DNA of 64,000 bases, taken from contig NZ_MTFE01000010.1 of assembly GCF_001953305.1 (NCBI RefSeq), positions 5,300,012-5,364,011 of the forward strand, written 5' to 3'. This stretch comes from Cnuella takakiae. Its GTDB lineage: Bacteria > Bacteroidota > Bacteroidia > Chitinophagales > Chitinophagaceae. Shown here one piece after another: positions 25,498 through 34,570 of the stretch (its first letter is position 1; each line of letters begins with the position of its first letter). A program made the translations under genes and the position numbers. Below the pieces are notes generated by a model. That model ran no database searches. It was not told where the DNA came from and saw only the letters and a list, made by a program, of their open reading frames with translations.

Positions 25498-28400
25498 TTA
25501 GAAAGTGGTGTTGAAGCCGACCATAAATGTTTTCTGGATGGGGTAACCCTGCTCACCGATGGTTTCCGGATCGGTGAACTTCAGCTTGGCAAACGTGAAA
25601 ACGTTCTGGCCGGTTACATATACCCGCAGCGACTTCATCCGCAGTTTCGACACCAGGTTGTTAGGCAGTGTATAACCCAGTGATGCGGTTTTCAGGCGCA
25701 GGTAAGCACTGTTGATCAGCCAGAAATCCGAGGTCTGCCCGTTGTTGTTGGAAGGCGATGAATAAGCGCGTGGATACTTAGAGCTTTGGTTGTCCGGCGT
25801 CCACCTGTTGTTGTAGTACTCGTAGGCCGAGTTGCTGTTGTTGTTCAGGTGCGCTACAGTCATAAAACCATAGATGTTGAAGCTCGACATACCGGAGCCC
25901 TGGAACAGCAGGGAAAGATCCAGGCCTTTCCAGCTGGCGGCGGCATTGATACCATAGATGATGGCCGGTGTTTGAGGATCGCCTATTTCCGCTTCATCGT
26001 AGGAGTCGATCTTGCCATCGGGTGTACCGTTGGCGCCACCCAGGTCGGCATAACGGATATCGCCGGGGCGCAGCGTACCAAACTGGGTGATATTATAACC
26101 ATCAGTTGCATTGATCACACCATCCTTGTTCTTATCATCATCGGTGGTGAACAGGCCAAGCGATCTGTAGCCAAACACGGCACCATTACGGCGACCGGTC
26201 CTGCTCCGTCTTGGATCGTTTCGGGTAACGGCATTTTCATATACCTGTACCAGTTTGTTCTTGGCATAGGTGAAGTTGGCGTCCAGCGACAACTGCAATC
26301 CATTTTTCAGGCGCTTGGTTGTTCCCACCATCAGTTCAACGCCACGGTTGTCCATGATACCGGCGTTTTCCTGTGCCAGCGACAGGCCGTATTCCTGCGG
26401 CACAATGATGTTGGGCGCCAGCAGCATACCGGTCCTTCTTTCGTAGAAATAATCGGCTTCTACCCGCAGCAGTCCTTTCCAGAAATTGGCTTCAACAGCC
26501 AAGTCGGTCTTGGTGCCAATTTCCCAGGTGATATTGGGGTTGTTTTCGCGTTGTACAAAGGAGCCTTGCACCAGGGCGCCATCGCCAAAAGCATAGGCAT
26601 TGCCACGAAGCGAGTAGGCACTCTGGTACTGGAAAGCACTGCCGGCCAAATTGCCCGACTTACCCCAGGATCCGCGCAGCTTCAGGTAGTCCATGAACCG
26701 AACCCGCTCAAAGAACTTTTCGTTCGAGATCACCCAGCCAGCAGAGAAGGCAGGCAGGTAAGTCCAGCGTTTGCCAGGCGCAAAGTAGTAGTGCCCGTCG
26801 TAACGGCCCGATGCTTCCAAGAGGTAGCGCTTGTCGTAAGCATAGCTGGCGCGGTATACATAACCTACCTGGCTGCCGGTGCCCGATGCACCACTGTTTT
26901 CAAAATCGTTTTTGTTGGAACTACCCAGCGACAATTCATCAATGTCTACTGCAAAATTGTTGCGGCGGCCGCTGAAATCAAATTGTTTCCAGTTGCGTCT
27001 TTCGGCTACTGCCAAACCGGTCAACTCGTGTTTACCAAAGCTGTTGCTGTAGTTCAAAAAACCTTGCAGGGTAAGCGTGTTTTGCTGCCAGTATTGCTGG
27101 TTCAGCCAGGCAAAAGTAGCGGCACTGCTTTCCTGGGTAGAGAAAGCGGAAGTATAGGAGTATGGGGTGGTCGTGGTATTTTGCGTCCAGTAGATGAACG
27201 GGCGGTGCCACTGCTTCTGCACATAGTTATACGGATCGTAGTTGGCAGTTCCCTTGACGCTGAGCCCCTTGATAAAAGGCAGTTTCTGTTCGATGGCGAT
27301 GGTGCTCAGCAGGTTGTTGGTATTCTGGCGGAAATAGCCCGAGGAGTTGATCACACCCAGCGGTGCATTACCCGAACTTTCACCCCACAAACCATTGGTA
27401 AACCGGAGCGGTGCAACAGGAATAAACTTGTACACACCCCGAAACAACTGGCCTGTGCCGCCATCCACATCGGTGGTTTTTTGCATGGCACCGTTCAGCG
27501 AAAACTGCGCCGTGGTGGTGGGCGTTACATTCACATCCAGGTTGATGTTGAAGTTGTAGCGGTCATAGGTCGACCGGTCGAACATACCATCCTGCTTGAA
27601 GTAGCTAAGCCCCGCAAAATATTTCACGGCCTGTCCGCCACCACGCACCTGAATGTTGCCCTGGTAAATGGATGCGTGTTTTTTCACCACATCATTCAAG
27701 GCATCCGAGAGTGGGTATTTGTCGGGGTCCTTTGCATGGTTGGCGGCATAGTTATCGATAAAATCAGGCGCAAAAGGCGGGTTGGTACCCTGGGGATTCT
27801 CTGTTCGGTAGGCCTCGTTTTTCAACCGCATATAATCCTGCGCCGAAAGCATCTTGGGCAGGTAAGTGGGCTGCTGGTCGCCAAAATAGCCACCAAAGCT
27901 GATAGTGGGTGCACCGGTAGTGCCACGCTTGGTGGTAATGAGGATCACCCCGTTTGCACCTCCCAGCCCGAAAGGAGCTACAGCTGCCGCATCTTTCAGT
28001 ACAGACACGCTTTCGATGTTATTGGGATCTACTTCATTGATGTTGTTGCGGATCACACCATCTACCACTACCAGTGGGGCGCTGTTGCCGGTAGTGGCCG
28101 CACCGCGGATGGTGATGGTGGCATTGTCGGCACCGGGACGGCCGCCATTGGCGCGGGTGATGATACCCGTAGCACGGCCTGCAAGTGAGTTGGAGATATT
28201 GGCTGCAGGAACGGCGGCAAGCTGGCTGCCCTTAACGGTGGATACAGCCGCCGTGGATGATACTTTCTTCTGTGTACCATAACCCACCACGATTACCGAT
28301 TCCATGGCGTTGCTGCTGGTGCTCATTTGCACAAGGAGGCCTGTAGTTGCACCCTTTACGGCGATCTCCTTGGAGCCATAACCCACAAAGGTTACAACCA

Positions 28401-28686
28401 ATACTGCTTCCTGTCCCTGTACATTGATGGTAAAATTGCCTTCGGCATCCGAACTGGTGGTGTTGCTGGTGCCTTTCTCCGTAATGGTGGCCCGGCTGAG
28501 CGAGTTCCCACTGTCGTCGGTAACCTTTCCCCGCACGGTGAAAGCGTAGTTGTTGCGGGTCGGTTCTTTCCCGATCCGGTCTTTTGCAAATGCGGCTCCA
28601 TGGCTGCCTGCCAGGAATAAAACAAGCAGTGGCTTAATAAGAAATGCCTTGTCTAACCCTGAAGGCTTAGCAATGAATTTTCTCAT
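25498..28686 (-). CDS. SusC/RagA family TonB-dependent transporter (second pair)
   Basis: A 1062-residue outer-membrane transporter. The first 34 residues contain the signal peptide (LLVLFLAGSHGAAFA) after a longer than usual basic leader. A carboxypeptidase-like domain (about residues 48-125, FTVRGKVTDDSGNSLS) precedes a TonB-box-like ESVIVVGYG (residues 129-137). The plug follows with ITIRGAATTGNSAPLVVVDG and FGLGGANGVILITTKRG. The barrel ends in FMVGFNTTF, with a terminal aromatic residue as expected for BAM recognition. It imports oligosaccharide with the SusD protein that follows. The 542 bases upstream separate it from the PQQ dehydrogenase on the same strand, so it probably has its own promoter. 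Confidence 0.95.
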   Translation of the reverse strand: MRKFIAKPSGLDKAFLIKPLLVLFLAGSHGAAFAKDRIGKEPTRNNYAFTVRGKVTDDSGNSLSRATITEKGTSNTTSSDAEGNFTINVQGQEAVLVVTFVGYGSKEIAVKGATTGLLVQMSTSSNAMESVIVVGYGTQKKVSSTAAVSTVKGSQLAAVPAANISNSLAGRATGIITRANGGRPGADNATITIRGAATTGNSAPLVVVDGVIRNNINEVDPNNIESVSVLKDAAAVAPFGLGGANGVILITTKRGTTGAPTISFGGYFGDQQPTYLPKMLSAQDYMRLKNEAYRTENPQGTNPPFAPDFIDNYAANHAKDPDKYPLSDALNDVVKKHASIYQGNIQVRGGGQAVKYFAGLSYFKQDGMFDRSTYDRYNFNINLDVNVTPTTTAQFSLNGAMQKTTDVDGGTGQLFRGVYKFIPVAPLRFTNGLWGESSGNAPLGVINSSGYFRQNTNNLLSTIAIEQKLPFIKGLSVKGTANYDPYNYVQKQWHRPFIYWTQNTTTTPYSYTSAFSTQESSAATFAWLNQQYWQQNTLTLQGFLNYSNSFGKHELTGLAVAERRNWKQFDFSGRRNNFAVDIDELSLGSSNKNDFENSGASGTGSQVGYVYRASYAYDKRYLLEASGRYDGHYYFAPGKRWTYLPAFSAGWVISNEKFFERVRFMDYLKLRGSWGKSGNLAGSAFQYQSAYSLRGNAYAFGDGALVQGSFVQRENNPNITWEIGTKTDLAVEANFWKGLLRVEADYFYERRTGMLLAPNIIVPQEYGLSLAQENAGIMDNRGVELMVGTTKRLKNGLQLSLDANFTYAKNKLVQVYENAVTRNDPRRSRTGRRNGAVFGYRSLGLFTTDDDKNKDGVINATDGYNITQFGTLRPGDIRYADLGGANGTPDGKIDSYDEAEIGDPQTPAIIYGINAAASWKGLDLSLLFQGSGMSSFNIYGFMTVAHLNNNSNSAYEYYNNRWTPDNQSSKYPRAYSSPSNNNGQTSDFWLINSAYLRLKTASLGYTLPNNLVSKLRMKSLRVYVTGQNVFTFAKLKFTDPETIGEQGYPIQKTFMVGFNTTF

Positions 28687-29228
28687 AAAAATTGATGATG
28701 TTGTTAGTTAATGGCGCGTCTAGCGCTGACAATCGTTAGCGGAACATTTGTAGCATGCTCCAAGGTGTTGGTTGATTTACTTCATGACATCAATTGGTTT
28801 TTAGGTTATACGAAATAGTTGCTTATGGCCTGTCTGTTGGCTTTTTGTTGGTAAGGGCGCACTCAATAACCGCACTTGCTGGCAGCACGCGGGCGGGGCT
28901 CCAGCCTTATGCACTATATAAAAACAGGGTATCGCTTGGGTAAGGGGTAATGTCTTTGGCAGGTGTTGCCCAAAGCATGCTGCGCATGGGTAAGGATGTG
29001 GTGCGGGTCTGATACCAGGTGGCCAGGTATGCAGATGCTGTCTTAATGCTTCCGCTGCAAAAACGGTGGCACGCAATCAGGTTGCAACAGTTGGCAAGAC
29101 CAAACTGCAGCGGCAAACAAGCATCGTTAAAACCCGGCACTACAAAGGATTGCCGCAGTAATGGCGGGGCACAAAAACAAGCGTTATCGCATTTATCGTC
29201 AAGTACAGTACCAGCTGTTCATTCCGTA
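28687..29228. other. Gene-free spacer of 542 bases
   Basis: The spacer lies between the PQQ dehydrogenase stop and the second SusC start, both minus strand. The open frames inside it (for example 28801-29076) are rich in Cys, Pro and His and look like chance frames. I see no hairpin strong enough to call. It should hold the SusC promoter. Confidence 0.45.
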
Positions 29229-31487
29229 TCAACGCTTATCGGGCAGTGCATACACCACGTATCCCCGCGGCAATGCACCGGGCTTTTTGGAATGATCGAA
29301 ACTTCCCTTTGCAAAACTGTTGGTTGCATTTACCACCACGTACTGTTTGCCATTGAGTGCATACATGATGGGTTGCGCGTTGGACTCATGGCTTAAAGTT
29401 GTTTCCCACAACGGCTTGCCATTGTCCGCATCATAGGCGTACAACTTCCCGCCCTTGCCGGTGCAGAACAACATACCGGTGGAAGTAACGATAATGCCTT
29501 TGCGTTGCGAGCCGTTCACAGCACCTGCCAACTTATCGCCTTTTACCGCAGTGATGGAATCTTCACCAAGGGGCTGTTTCCATTTGATGGTTCCGGTATT
29601 GAGGTCATAGGCAATCACCCAAGCCCAGGGCGGCCCCAATAGGTTGGGCCAGGCCGTGCCATAGTCGGTAGTGTAGCGGTTTGCCGGGTGTGGCACGCCT
29701 GCAGGGTATTCGGACATGGGCGCCTGGGGTGCAACATCGGGGCTCACCGGTGCACCACCCGAAGCCACCACCGGGCCTGCAGGCATTTTGTTGGATTGAT
29801 CGCGGCGCGGACCCATGAATCTTACAGCAGGATTACCGCCCAGATAGCGGAAGATTGCGGCAGCACTTTGATCGTCCACATGCGCAAAGCCGGGCATCTG
29901 CCCGCGGCCTACGGTGAGCAGGGTTTTGAATTCATCGAGGGTCATCCGTTGCCCCGCTGTCACAATATTCGGTGCAATGCCGCGGCCTGTGAGGTTGTCG
30001 CCATGGCAGGAGCGGCAGGTAGTAGCAATCAGTGTTTTTGCTTTTTGCACCTCTCCCTTCGACATCAGCTCAGTAGGCGATTTTACCCGTTCCAGTTTGT
30101 ACACCGAAGGATATTCCTGCGCCAGGATATACATCATGCCCCTGGCAGGATTGGAAGCGGTATTGCCAAAGTTGGCGCCTCCCAGTGCACCGGGCAGCAT
30201 GATGGTTTCGTACTGGTCGGAAGGCGGTATGTACAGACCCGATTTGGCAGCGTCGATGCGCTTGTACCACTTTTGTTTTTCCTCTTCCGTGAGATAAGGG
30301 TTCACCATGTCTTTGGTCACCTGGTGCCTGGTAAAGCTGGGTAAACTTGGAATGGGCTGCGTGGGCCATGCTTTCTCACCGGGCATCTTGCTGGCAGGGA
30401 AAGGCTTTTCCAAGATCGGGAATACAGGCTTACCGGTAACACGATCAAAAACAAAAACAAACCCGTGCTTCGTGGCAACAGCTACGGCATCTATCTGCCT
30501 GCCGTTGCGGTTTACGGTAATCAGTTGTGGCGCGGAAGCCAGGTCATAATCCCAAAGGTCGTGGTGCACGGTTTGAAAATGCCAGATGCGCTTGCCCGTG
30601 CGGGCATCGAGGGCCACCAGGCTATTGCCAAAAAGATTGCTCCCAAGCCTGTCGGCACCATAAAAATCATAGGTAGGCGAACCGATGGGCAGGTATACAA
30701 TACCCCGCTTTTCATCTACCGACATTTCGCTCCATACATTGGCACCGCCCACATATTTATAAGCGTCTTTCGGCCATGTTTCATAGCCATATTCACCTGG
30801 ATGGGGTATGGTATGAAACACCCAGGCAAGCTTACCGGTTACTACATTGTAAGCCCTGATATGACCGGGTGCGGAGAAATAACTTTCGCCCGGTGCCGAA
30901 CCCATGATGATCAGGTCCTGGTACACCACGCCGGGCATCATCGACTGCATCCTTCGGATAGAACTGGGCTCGCGGTCCAGTGCCTTGCGCATGTCCACGT
31001 ACCCACCTGTTCCAAAGCTCAGGATCGATTTGCCGGTAAGGGCATCAATAGCCTGCAGGGTGTTGTTGAGGGTAAACAATAAGCGCCGGTCCTTGCGGTC
31101 TTTACTTTCCCAATAATTGATGCCCCTGCGGGTAAGTCCCTGCAGGTTGGCATGTATCCAAAGCTCTTTTCCCGTTTCGGCATGAATGGCCACCAGCGAG
31201 GCGTTTTTTGCCATCACATACATGATGGTATCTACCACGATGGGACTGAAAAAATTAAAGGCAGAATCCATGGTAGGATACACCCACGCTACCTGCAGCT
31301 GGCTAACGTTCTCCTTGGTGAATTGCGTGCCTTCAAAATATTTGGACTGGTCGGGCCCGCCGCTGTAATGGTTCCAGGTGGCATGTGAGTCCGCCAACTT
31401 ATTTGTATCCACAGCGGCATAGGCAAAAAAGGACACCAGAGCAATAATGACAAGGTTGATCCTGGCAGGCAATCGGTTCCGTATCAT
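29229..31487 (-). CDS. Periplasmic PQQ-dependent sugar dehydrogenase with inserted cytochrome c domain
   Basis: A 752-residue quinoprotein, started at the ATG (31487) that gives a good signal peptide (NLVIIALVSFFAYAA). The eight-bladed propeller of the membrane glucose/quinate dehydrogenase family is recognisable from blade motifs such as LVAIHAETGKELW and VALDARTGKRIWHFQ. The active-site signature HHDLWDYD (residues 308-315) contains the Asp that acts as base in the glucose enzyme. A c-type cytochrome domain interrupts the propeller at about residues 480-560, with haem motif CRSCH (Cys491, Cys494, His495) and Met in GRGQMPGF as likely sixth ligand. The last blades follow it (GTIKWKQPLGE). 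It lacks the N-terminal membrane helices of E. coli Gcd. The expected reaction is oxidation of an aldose or sugar alcohol in the periplasm, passing electrons through the haem. No PQQ synthesis genes occur in the window. Confidence 0.9.
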   Translation of the reverse strand: MIRNRLPARINLVIIALVSFFAYAAVDTNKLADSHATWNHYSGGPDQSKYFEGTQFTKENVSQLQVAWVYPTMDSAFNFFSPIVVDTIMYVMAKNASLVAIHAETGKELWIHANLQGLTRRGINYWESKDRKDRRLLFTLNNTLQAIDALTGKSILSFGTGGYVDMRKALDREPSSIRRMQSMMPGVVYQDLIIMGSAPGESYFSAPGHIRAYNVVTGKLAWVFHTIPHPGEYGYETWPKDAYKYVGGANVWSEMSVDEKRGIVYLPIGSPTYDFYGADRLGSNLFGNSLVALDARTGKRIWHFQTVHHDLWDYDLASAPQLITVNRNGRQIDAVAVATKHGFVFVFDRVTGKPVFPILEKPFPASKMPGEKAWPTQPIPSLPSFTRHQVTKDMVNPYLTEEEKQKWYKRIDAAKSGLYIPPSDQYETIMLPGALGGANFGNTASNPARGMMYILAQEYPSVYKLERVKSPTELMSKGEVQKAKTLIATTCRSCHGDNLTGRGIAPNIVTAGQRMTLDEFKTLLTVGRGQMPGFAHVDDQSAAAIFRYLGGNPAVRFMGPRRDQSNKMPAGPVVASGGAPVSPDVAPQAPMSEYPAGVPHPANRYTTDYGTAWPNLLGPPWAWVIAYDLNTGTIKWKQPLGEDSITAVKGDKLAGAVNGSQRKGIIVTSTGMLFCTGKGGKLYAYDADNGKPLWETTLSHESNAQPIMYALNGKQYVVVNATNSFAKGSFDHSKKPGALPRGYVVYALPDKR

Positions 31488-31558
31488 GTAACAATCGTTT
31501 GAAAAACTATACAGCAGCAGGCAGTGGAAGCAGCCCTGATGCAATCCTTGAACTAAGG

Positions 31559-31597
31559 AAGGCCCCCGGTTAGTTATGGCGAAACACCAGGGGCCTT
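31559..31597. repeat. Hairpin AAGGCCCC/GGGGCCTT
   Basis: Eight-bp perfect arms at 31559-31566 and 31590-31597 with a 23-base loop, followed by ATT on the plus strand. It lies just upstream of the PQQ dehydrogenase start and downstream of the small secreted protein gene (minus strand), whose transcript it could end. Confidence 0.4.
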
Positions 31598-31693
31598 ATT
31601 GGGTAAATGCTCATTTAGTTTTGGTTGCCAATAGCCAACCAGGAACGAACGGAAAGGACAGGAGCAGGGTTTTAGCTGGTGGTACTACTTAAA

Positions 31694-31753
31694 TCAACAG
31701 GCAATAAAGTAGTTGCTACGGCCGAAAGCCTGTTCTTTGGTTTTGCCTGTTGA
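31694..31753. repeat. Eleven-bp inverted repeat with long loop
   Basis: TCAACAGGCAA (31694-31704) and TTGCCTGTTGA (31743-31753) are exact complements, separated by 38 bases that themselves contain a small GGC/GCC hairpin. It lies 75 bases past the stop of the small secreted protein gene. It could be a terminator or a protein site. Confidence 0.35.
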
Positions 31754-31827
31754 CTTGAGTGCTTCCAGCTTTGATACTGCTTCAATAACGGGACACAGCT
31801 TTCTGGTAATAAATGAAGGCGAAGGCT

Positions 31828-32166
31828 TTAGGGCTTAACCTTGGTAAGCTTCATCTCCCCTCTTTCACTTTTCACGGTCACTTCGTTTTCGTTGACAACC
31901 TCGCCGGTATAATCCAGTTTCATATCGTTGAAAGATATGCTGTAGGAAAACTTCTTACCATCGATCTTTCCATTCTCCAGCTTGGACTCCCCAAACTGGG
32001 TCTTCCAGGTACCGGTCAGGTCTTTTCCTTCAACCTTAAAGGTATAGTTGACTTCAAATGTACCGTTGGGGGTTTCGCGGGTTCCTTTCCAACTTCCATC
32101 AATAGCATTTTGTGCAAAAGAGGTAAAACTTCCAACAAGCAGAAAAAAGGTGAAGAGCAATTTCAT
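31828..32166 (-). CDS. Small secreted protein with a lipocalin-like beta fold
   Basis: A 112-residue protein from the ATG at 32166 (an ATG nine bases earlier is also possible) with a clear signal peptide (MKLLFTFFLLVGSFTSFAQ). The mature 93 residues begin with DGSWKGTRETPNGTFEVNYTFKV and continue with alternating short strands (LTGTWKTQFGE, KFSYSISFNDM, LDYTGEVVNENEVTVKSE), as in small lipocalin-like or glycoside-hydrolase-associated beta-barrel proteins of Bacteroidota. It has no cysteine in the mature part and no catalytic motif that I recognise. It stands alone on the minus strand, divergent from the bicupin-lactonase gene. The function is unknown. Confidence 0.8.
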   Translation of the reverse strand: MKLLFTFFLLVGSFTSFAQNAIDGSWKGTRETPNGTFEVNYTFKVEGKDLTGTWKTQFGESKLENGKIDGKKFSYSISFNDMKLDYTGEVVNENEVTVKSERGEMKLTKVKP

Positions 32167-32321
32167 GGCAAACAAATTTTGGTTGGGTAATTGAATGGGG
32201 ACGATTAAAAATAGTACGCCGCATATTCAAAAACGTTCAATATAATCCGCCGTTAAATACTAGACAGGCCGGTGTTCCGAAATAACTATTTTCCAATCCG
32301 GTACTAAAAAATCAAAACTTT

Positions 32322-34265
32322 ATGAGGGCAACACGATTGCAAAACAAGGTTTGCTATGGCCTCCTTATACTCACCGTGCTGGCGTTTACAAAATGCACTT
32401 CTTCCTCCGGTGCTGCCGCCGGTTGGGAAAAGAAAAACAAGGAACTGATTGCACAACACAAGCTTACCGAAAGGCCATTGCCGGCACTGCCTGCCACATC
32501 CGTTAACACCAACCTGGAACCGGCCCAGGTAACCGGTCTTACAAAGCTGGATAGCGTTGCACTATACCCTGGAATAAGCGCAAAAATGTTTTGGGGAACC
32601 GGCGTAATGGTCAGCACCCTGCAGCTGGCACCGAATGCCACCATCAGGGAAGAAACCTTGCCTGCCGACCGCCTGCTGTTTGTGTTGGAAGGTACCATCA
32701 ACCAATCGGTTGACGGTTCACCGGCAGCCATGACCGCAAGAAAAAGAGAAGCCCCTGATGGCAGGCATAGCGGTACGCCAAAGATGGACTTTGTGTATTT
32801 GGAAAAAGGAACAAGGAGTGCCGTCACCGCCGGTGCTTCGGGAGCAAAACTGCTGGAAGTATACAGTCCTTTCCGGCTTGATTATCTGCAAAAGGCTGGT
32901 GTACAAAACCTGCCGGCACAGGTAGCAGATATTAAAGCGGCACTGGCGCCCAATATTGAGCCGCGCAAGGTGTATGACCTTTATGATATCCAGCTGACGC
33001 CCCTGGCAACAGGCGCCGCATCAAGGCTGGTATCGGCAAAGAATGTGCAACTGAGTTTTATCTCAATGGATCCCAATTCTGTTTTCCCCCACCATATTCA
33101 CCCCGAAGAACAGATGATGCTGGTGCTGCGCGGTGCGTGCAACGAGATACTGCTGGATGGCGAGCAGGCCATGAAGGCTGGCGACGTGGTGCGCATCCCA
33201 GCCAACATGGTACATGGCGCCCGCATCGGCGAGCTTGGCTGCGATGCGCTGGATATTTTCTGGCCCGCCCGTGCCGATTACCTCCAAAAAGAAAAAACCG
33301 GCAAAACCGCATTCAATGCCATCATTCCCCAAAACGCCAAACTGGAACTGGTAGTAGACGGTAAGAAGACTAAACCCGAACTCACCTTTACCGAAGGGCC
33401 GAAGTGGATGGGGGGTAAGGTCTATTTCTCCAATATGTATTTCGACGAGAACTTCGGTGCCAACCCAAAAAGGAGCTCGCTGGTGGCGCTTGATCCTGAT
33501 GGCAGCTACCGCAATATTTCGGAAGGCAAAATGCAAACCAACGGGCTCTATCCTTACAAGAACGGCAACCTGCTGGTATGCGACATGATGGGCCACCGGG
33601 TGGTGGAAATGACTACTAAAGGCGAAGTGGTGCGGGTGGTTGCTGATAAGTTTGAAGGCAGGCCCATTGATGGGCCCAACGATGTGATCACCGACGCTAA
33701 GGGCGGCTTCTATTTCACCGACCCGCAGTTTACGATGGAGGCCGAAAAGTTCCAGCCGGGCAGGGCCGTTTATTATGTTTCGCCTGGTGGTAAGATCACC
33801 CGGATCACCAAGCCCAACGAGTTTGCCATGCCCAACGGCATTGTGCTTTCGCCCGACGGCAAAACATTGTTCATCAACAACTGCTATGATGACGAAAGCT
33901 GGTACCCGGTAAAAAGCGACAAGGACAATTTCATCTGGGCTTATGATGTGCAGGCAAACGGCACCATCAGCAACGGCCGCAAGTTTGCACAGCTGGTGCT
34001 GCCGGAAACGGTATTGGACAGAAAAGGCAAATCTTCCAGTGCCGATGGCATGGCCATCGATAAGCTGGGCAACCTATATGTGGCCACCTATTGCGGTGTA
34101 CAGATCTTCAATGAAAAGGGTGCTTATGTGGGCATGATCAATCTTCCATCCTTTCCCGTAAGCCTATGCTTTGGCGACAGCGATATGAAGACCCTGTTCA
34201 TTGTTAGCTACAGCAAGGTGTATAAGATCCGCACCAATATGCAGGGCTTTGTGAATTACCTGTAA
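32322..34265 (+). CDS. Bicupin fused to SMP-30/gluconolactonase, predicted lipoprotein
   Basis: A 647-residue protein with an N-terminal hydrophobic stretch ending at a Cys (LTVLAFTKCTSS), a plausible Bacteroidota lipobox. Two cupin domains follow (about residues 60-190 and 215-325); only the second keeps the metal motif (FPHHIHPEEQMMLVLRG, distal His in NMVHGARIG). Residues 345-645 are a six-bladed SMP-30/gluconolactonase propeller with all four metal ligands of the characterised lactonases: Glu358 (FTEGPKW), Asn in IDGPNDV, Asn in MPNGIVLSPDG and Asp in SSADGMAIDKLG. It should open aldonolactones to aldonic acids outside the cytoplasm, the step after the PQQ dehydrogenase encoded nearby on the other strand. 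The attached bicupin may bind or isomerise a sugar acid; this is inference. Confidence 0.87.
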   Translation: MRATRLQNKVCYGLLILTVLAFTKCTSSSGAAAGWEKKNKELIAQHKLTERPLPALPATSVNTNLEPAQVTGLTKLDSVALYPGISAKMFWGTGVMVSTLQLAPNATIREETLPADRLLFVLEGTINQSVDGSPAAMTARKREAPDGRHSGTPKMDFVYLEKGTRSAVTAGASGAKLLEVYSPFRLDYLQKAGVQNLPAQVADIKAALAPNIEPRKVYDLYDIQLTPLATGAASRLVSAKNVQLSFISMDPNSVFPHHIHPEEQMMLVLRGACNEILLDGEQAMKAGDVVRIPANMVHGARIGELGCDALDIFWPARADYLQKEKTGKTAFNAIIPQNAKLELVVDGKKTKPELTFTEGPKWMGGKVYFSNMYFDENFGANPKRSSLVALDPDGSYRNISEGKMQTNGLYPYKNGNLLVCDMMGHRVVEMTTKGEVVRVVADKFEGRPIDGPNDVITDAKGGFYFTDPQFTMEAEKFQPGRAVYYVSPGGKITRITKPNEFAMPNGIVLSPDGKTLFINNCYDDESWYPVKSDKDNFIWAYDVQANGTISNGRKFAQLVLPETVLDRKGKSSSADGMAIDKLGNLYVATYCGVQIFNEKGAYVGMINLPSFPVSLCFGDSDMKTLFIVSYSKVYKIRTNMQGFVNYL

Positions 34266-34285
34266 GTTTTGATATGTAAGCATAA

Positions 34286-34320
34286 CCGCCTGGTACGATT
34301 GAGTGCAGGCGGCTTTTTTT
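34286..34320 (+). terminator. Intrinsic terminator after the bicupin-lactonase gene
   Basis: CCGCCTG (34286-34292) pairs with CAGGCGG (34306-34312) around a 13-base loop and is followed by C and seven T. It starts 21 bases past the stop codon; a textbook rho-independent terminator. Confidence 0.85.
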
Positions 34321-34356
34321 GTGACATATGCCTTGGCGCTCTTTGCGTTTTATTTA

Positions 34357-34396
34357 GCGTTCTTTGCGATACTCTTTTTTGTCTCGCAAAGAACGC
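34357..34396. repeat. GCGTTCTTTGCGA inverted repeat of the dispersed Bacteroidota kind
   Basis: GCGTTCTTTGCGA (34357-34369) and its exact complement (34384-34396) flank a 14-base loop, and further degenerate CGCAAAG/CTTTGCG units extend on both sides (34333-34420). Similar CTTTGCG-type arrays are scattered between genes in many Bacteroidota. Here it lies between the lactonase terminator and the end of the convergent minus-strand operon. Confidence 0.6.
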
Positions 34397-34570
34397 AAAG
34401 AGGTGACGCAAAGGACGCTGAGTTTATAACTAAACCGGACCGATGGATTCTTCTTACAAAAGACTATTTATCCCATTTTCATTTTATGTGTGGATTAAGC
34501 ACCCATGGGAAATACTTGTAGCTTGGAGCTTAATGCTTGCAGCTTTTCCACAGCTTTTTTCAAATTGGTA

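Noticed and set aside
25786..28188. An 800-codon open frame on the plus strand
   Set aside because: It is exactly antisense to a well-supported SusC gene; its residues show no domain, and long antisense frames are common in GC-rich third-position genes of this organism.
34303..34521. A 72-codon open frame after the bicupin-lactonase gene
   Set aside because: It is built from the CTTTGCG-type repeat and terminator bases, with a hydrophobic run produced by T-rich repeats.
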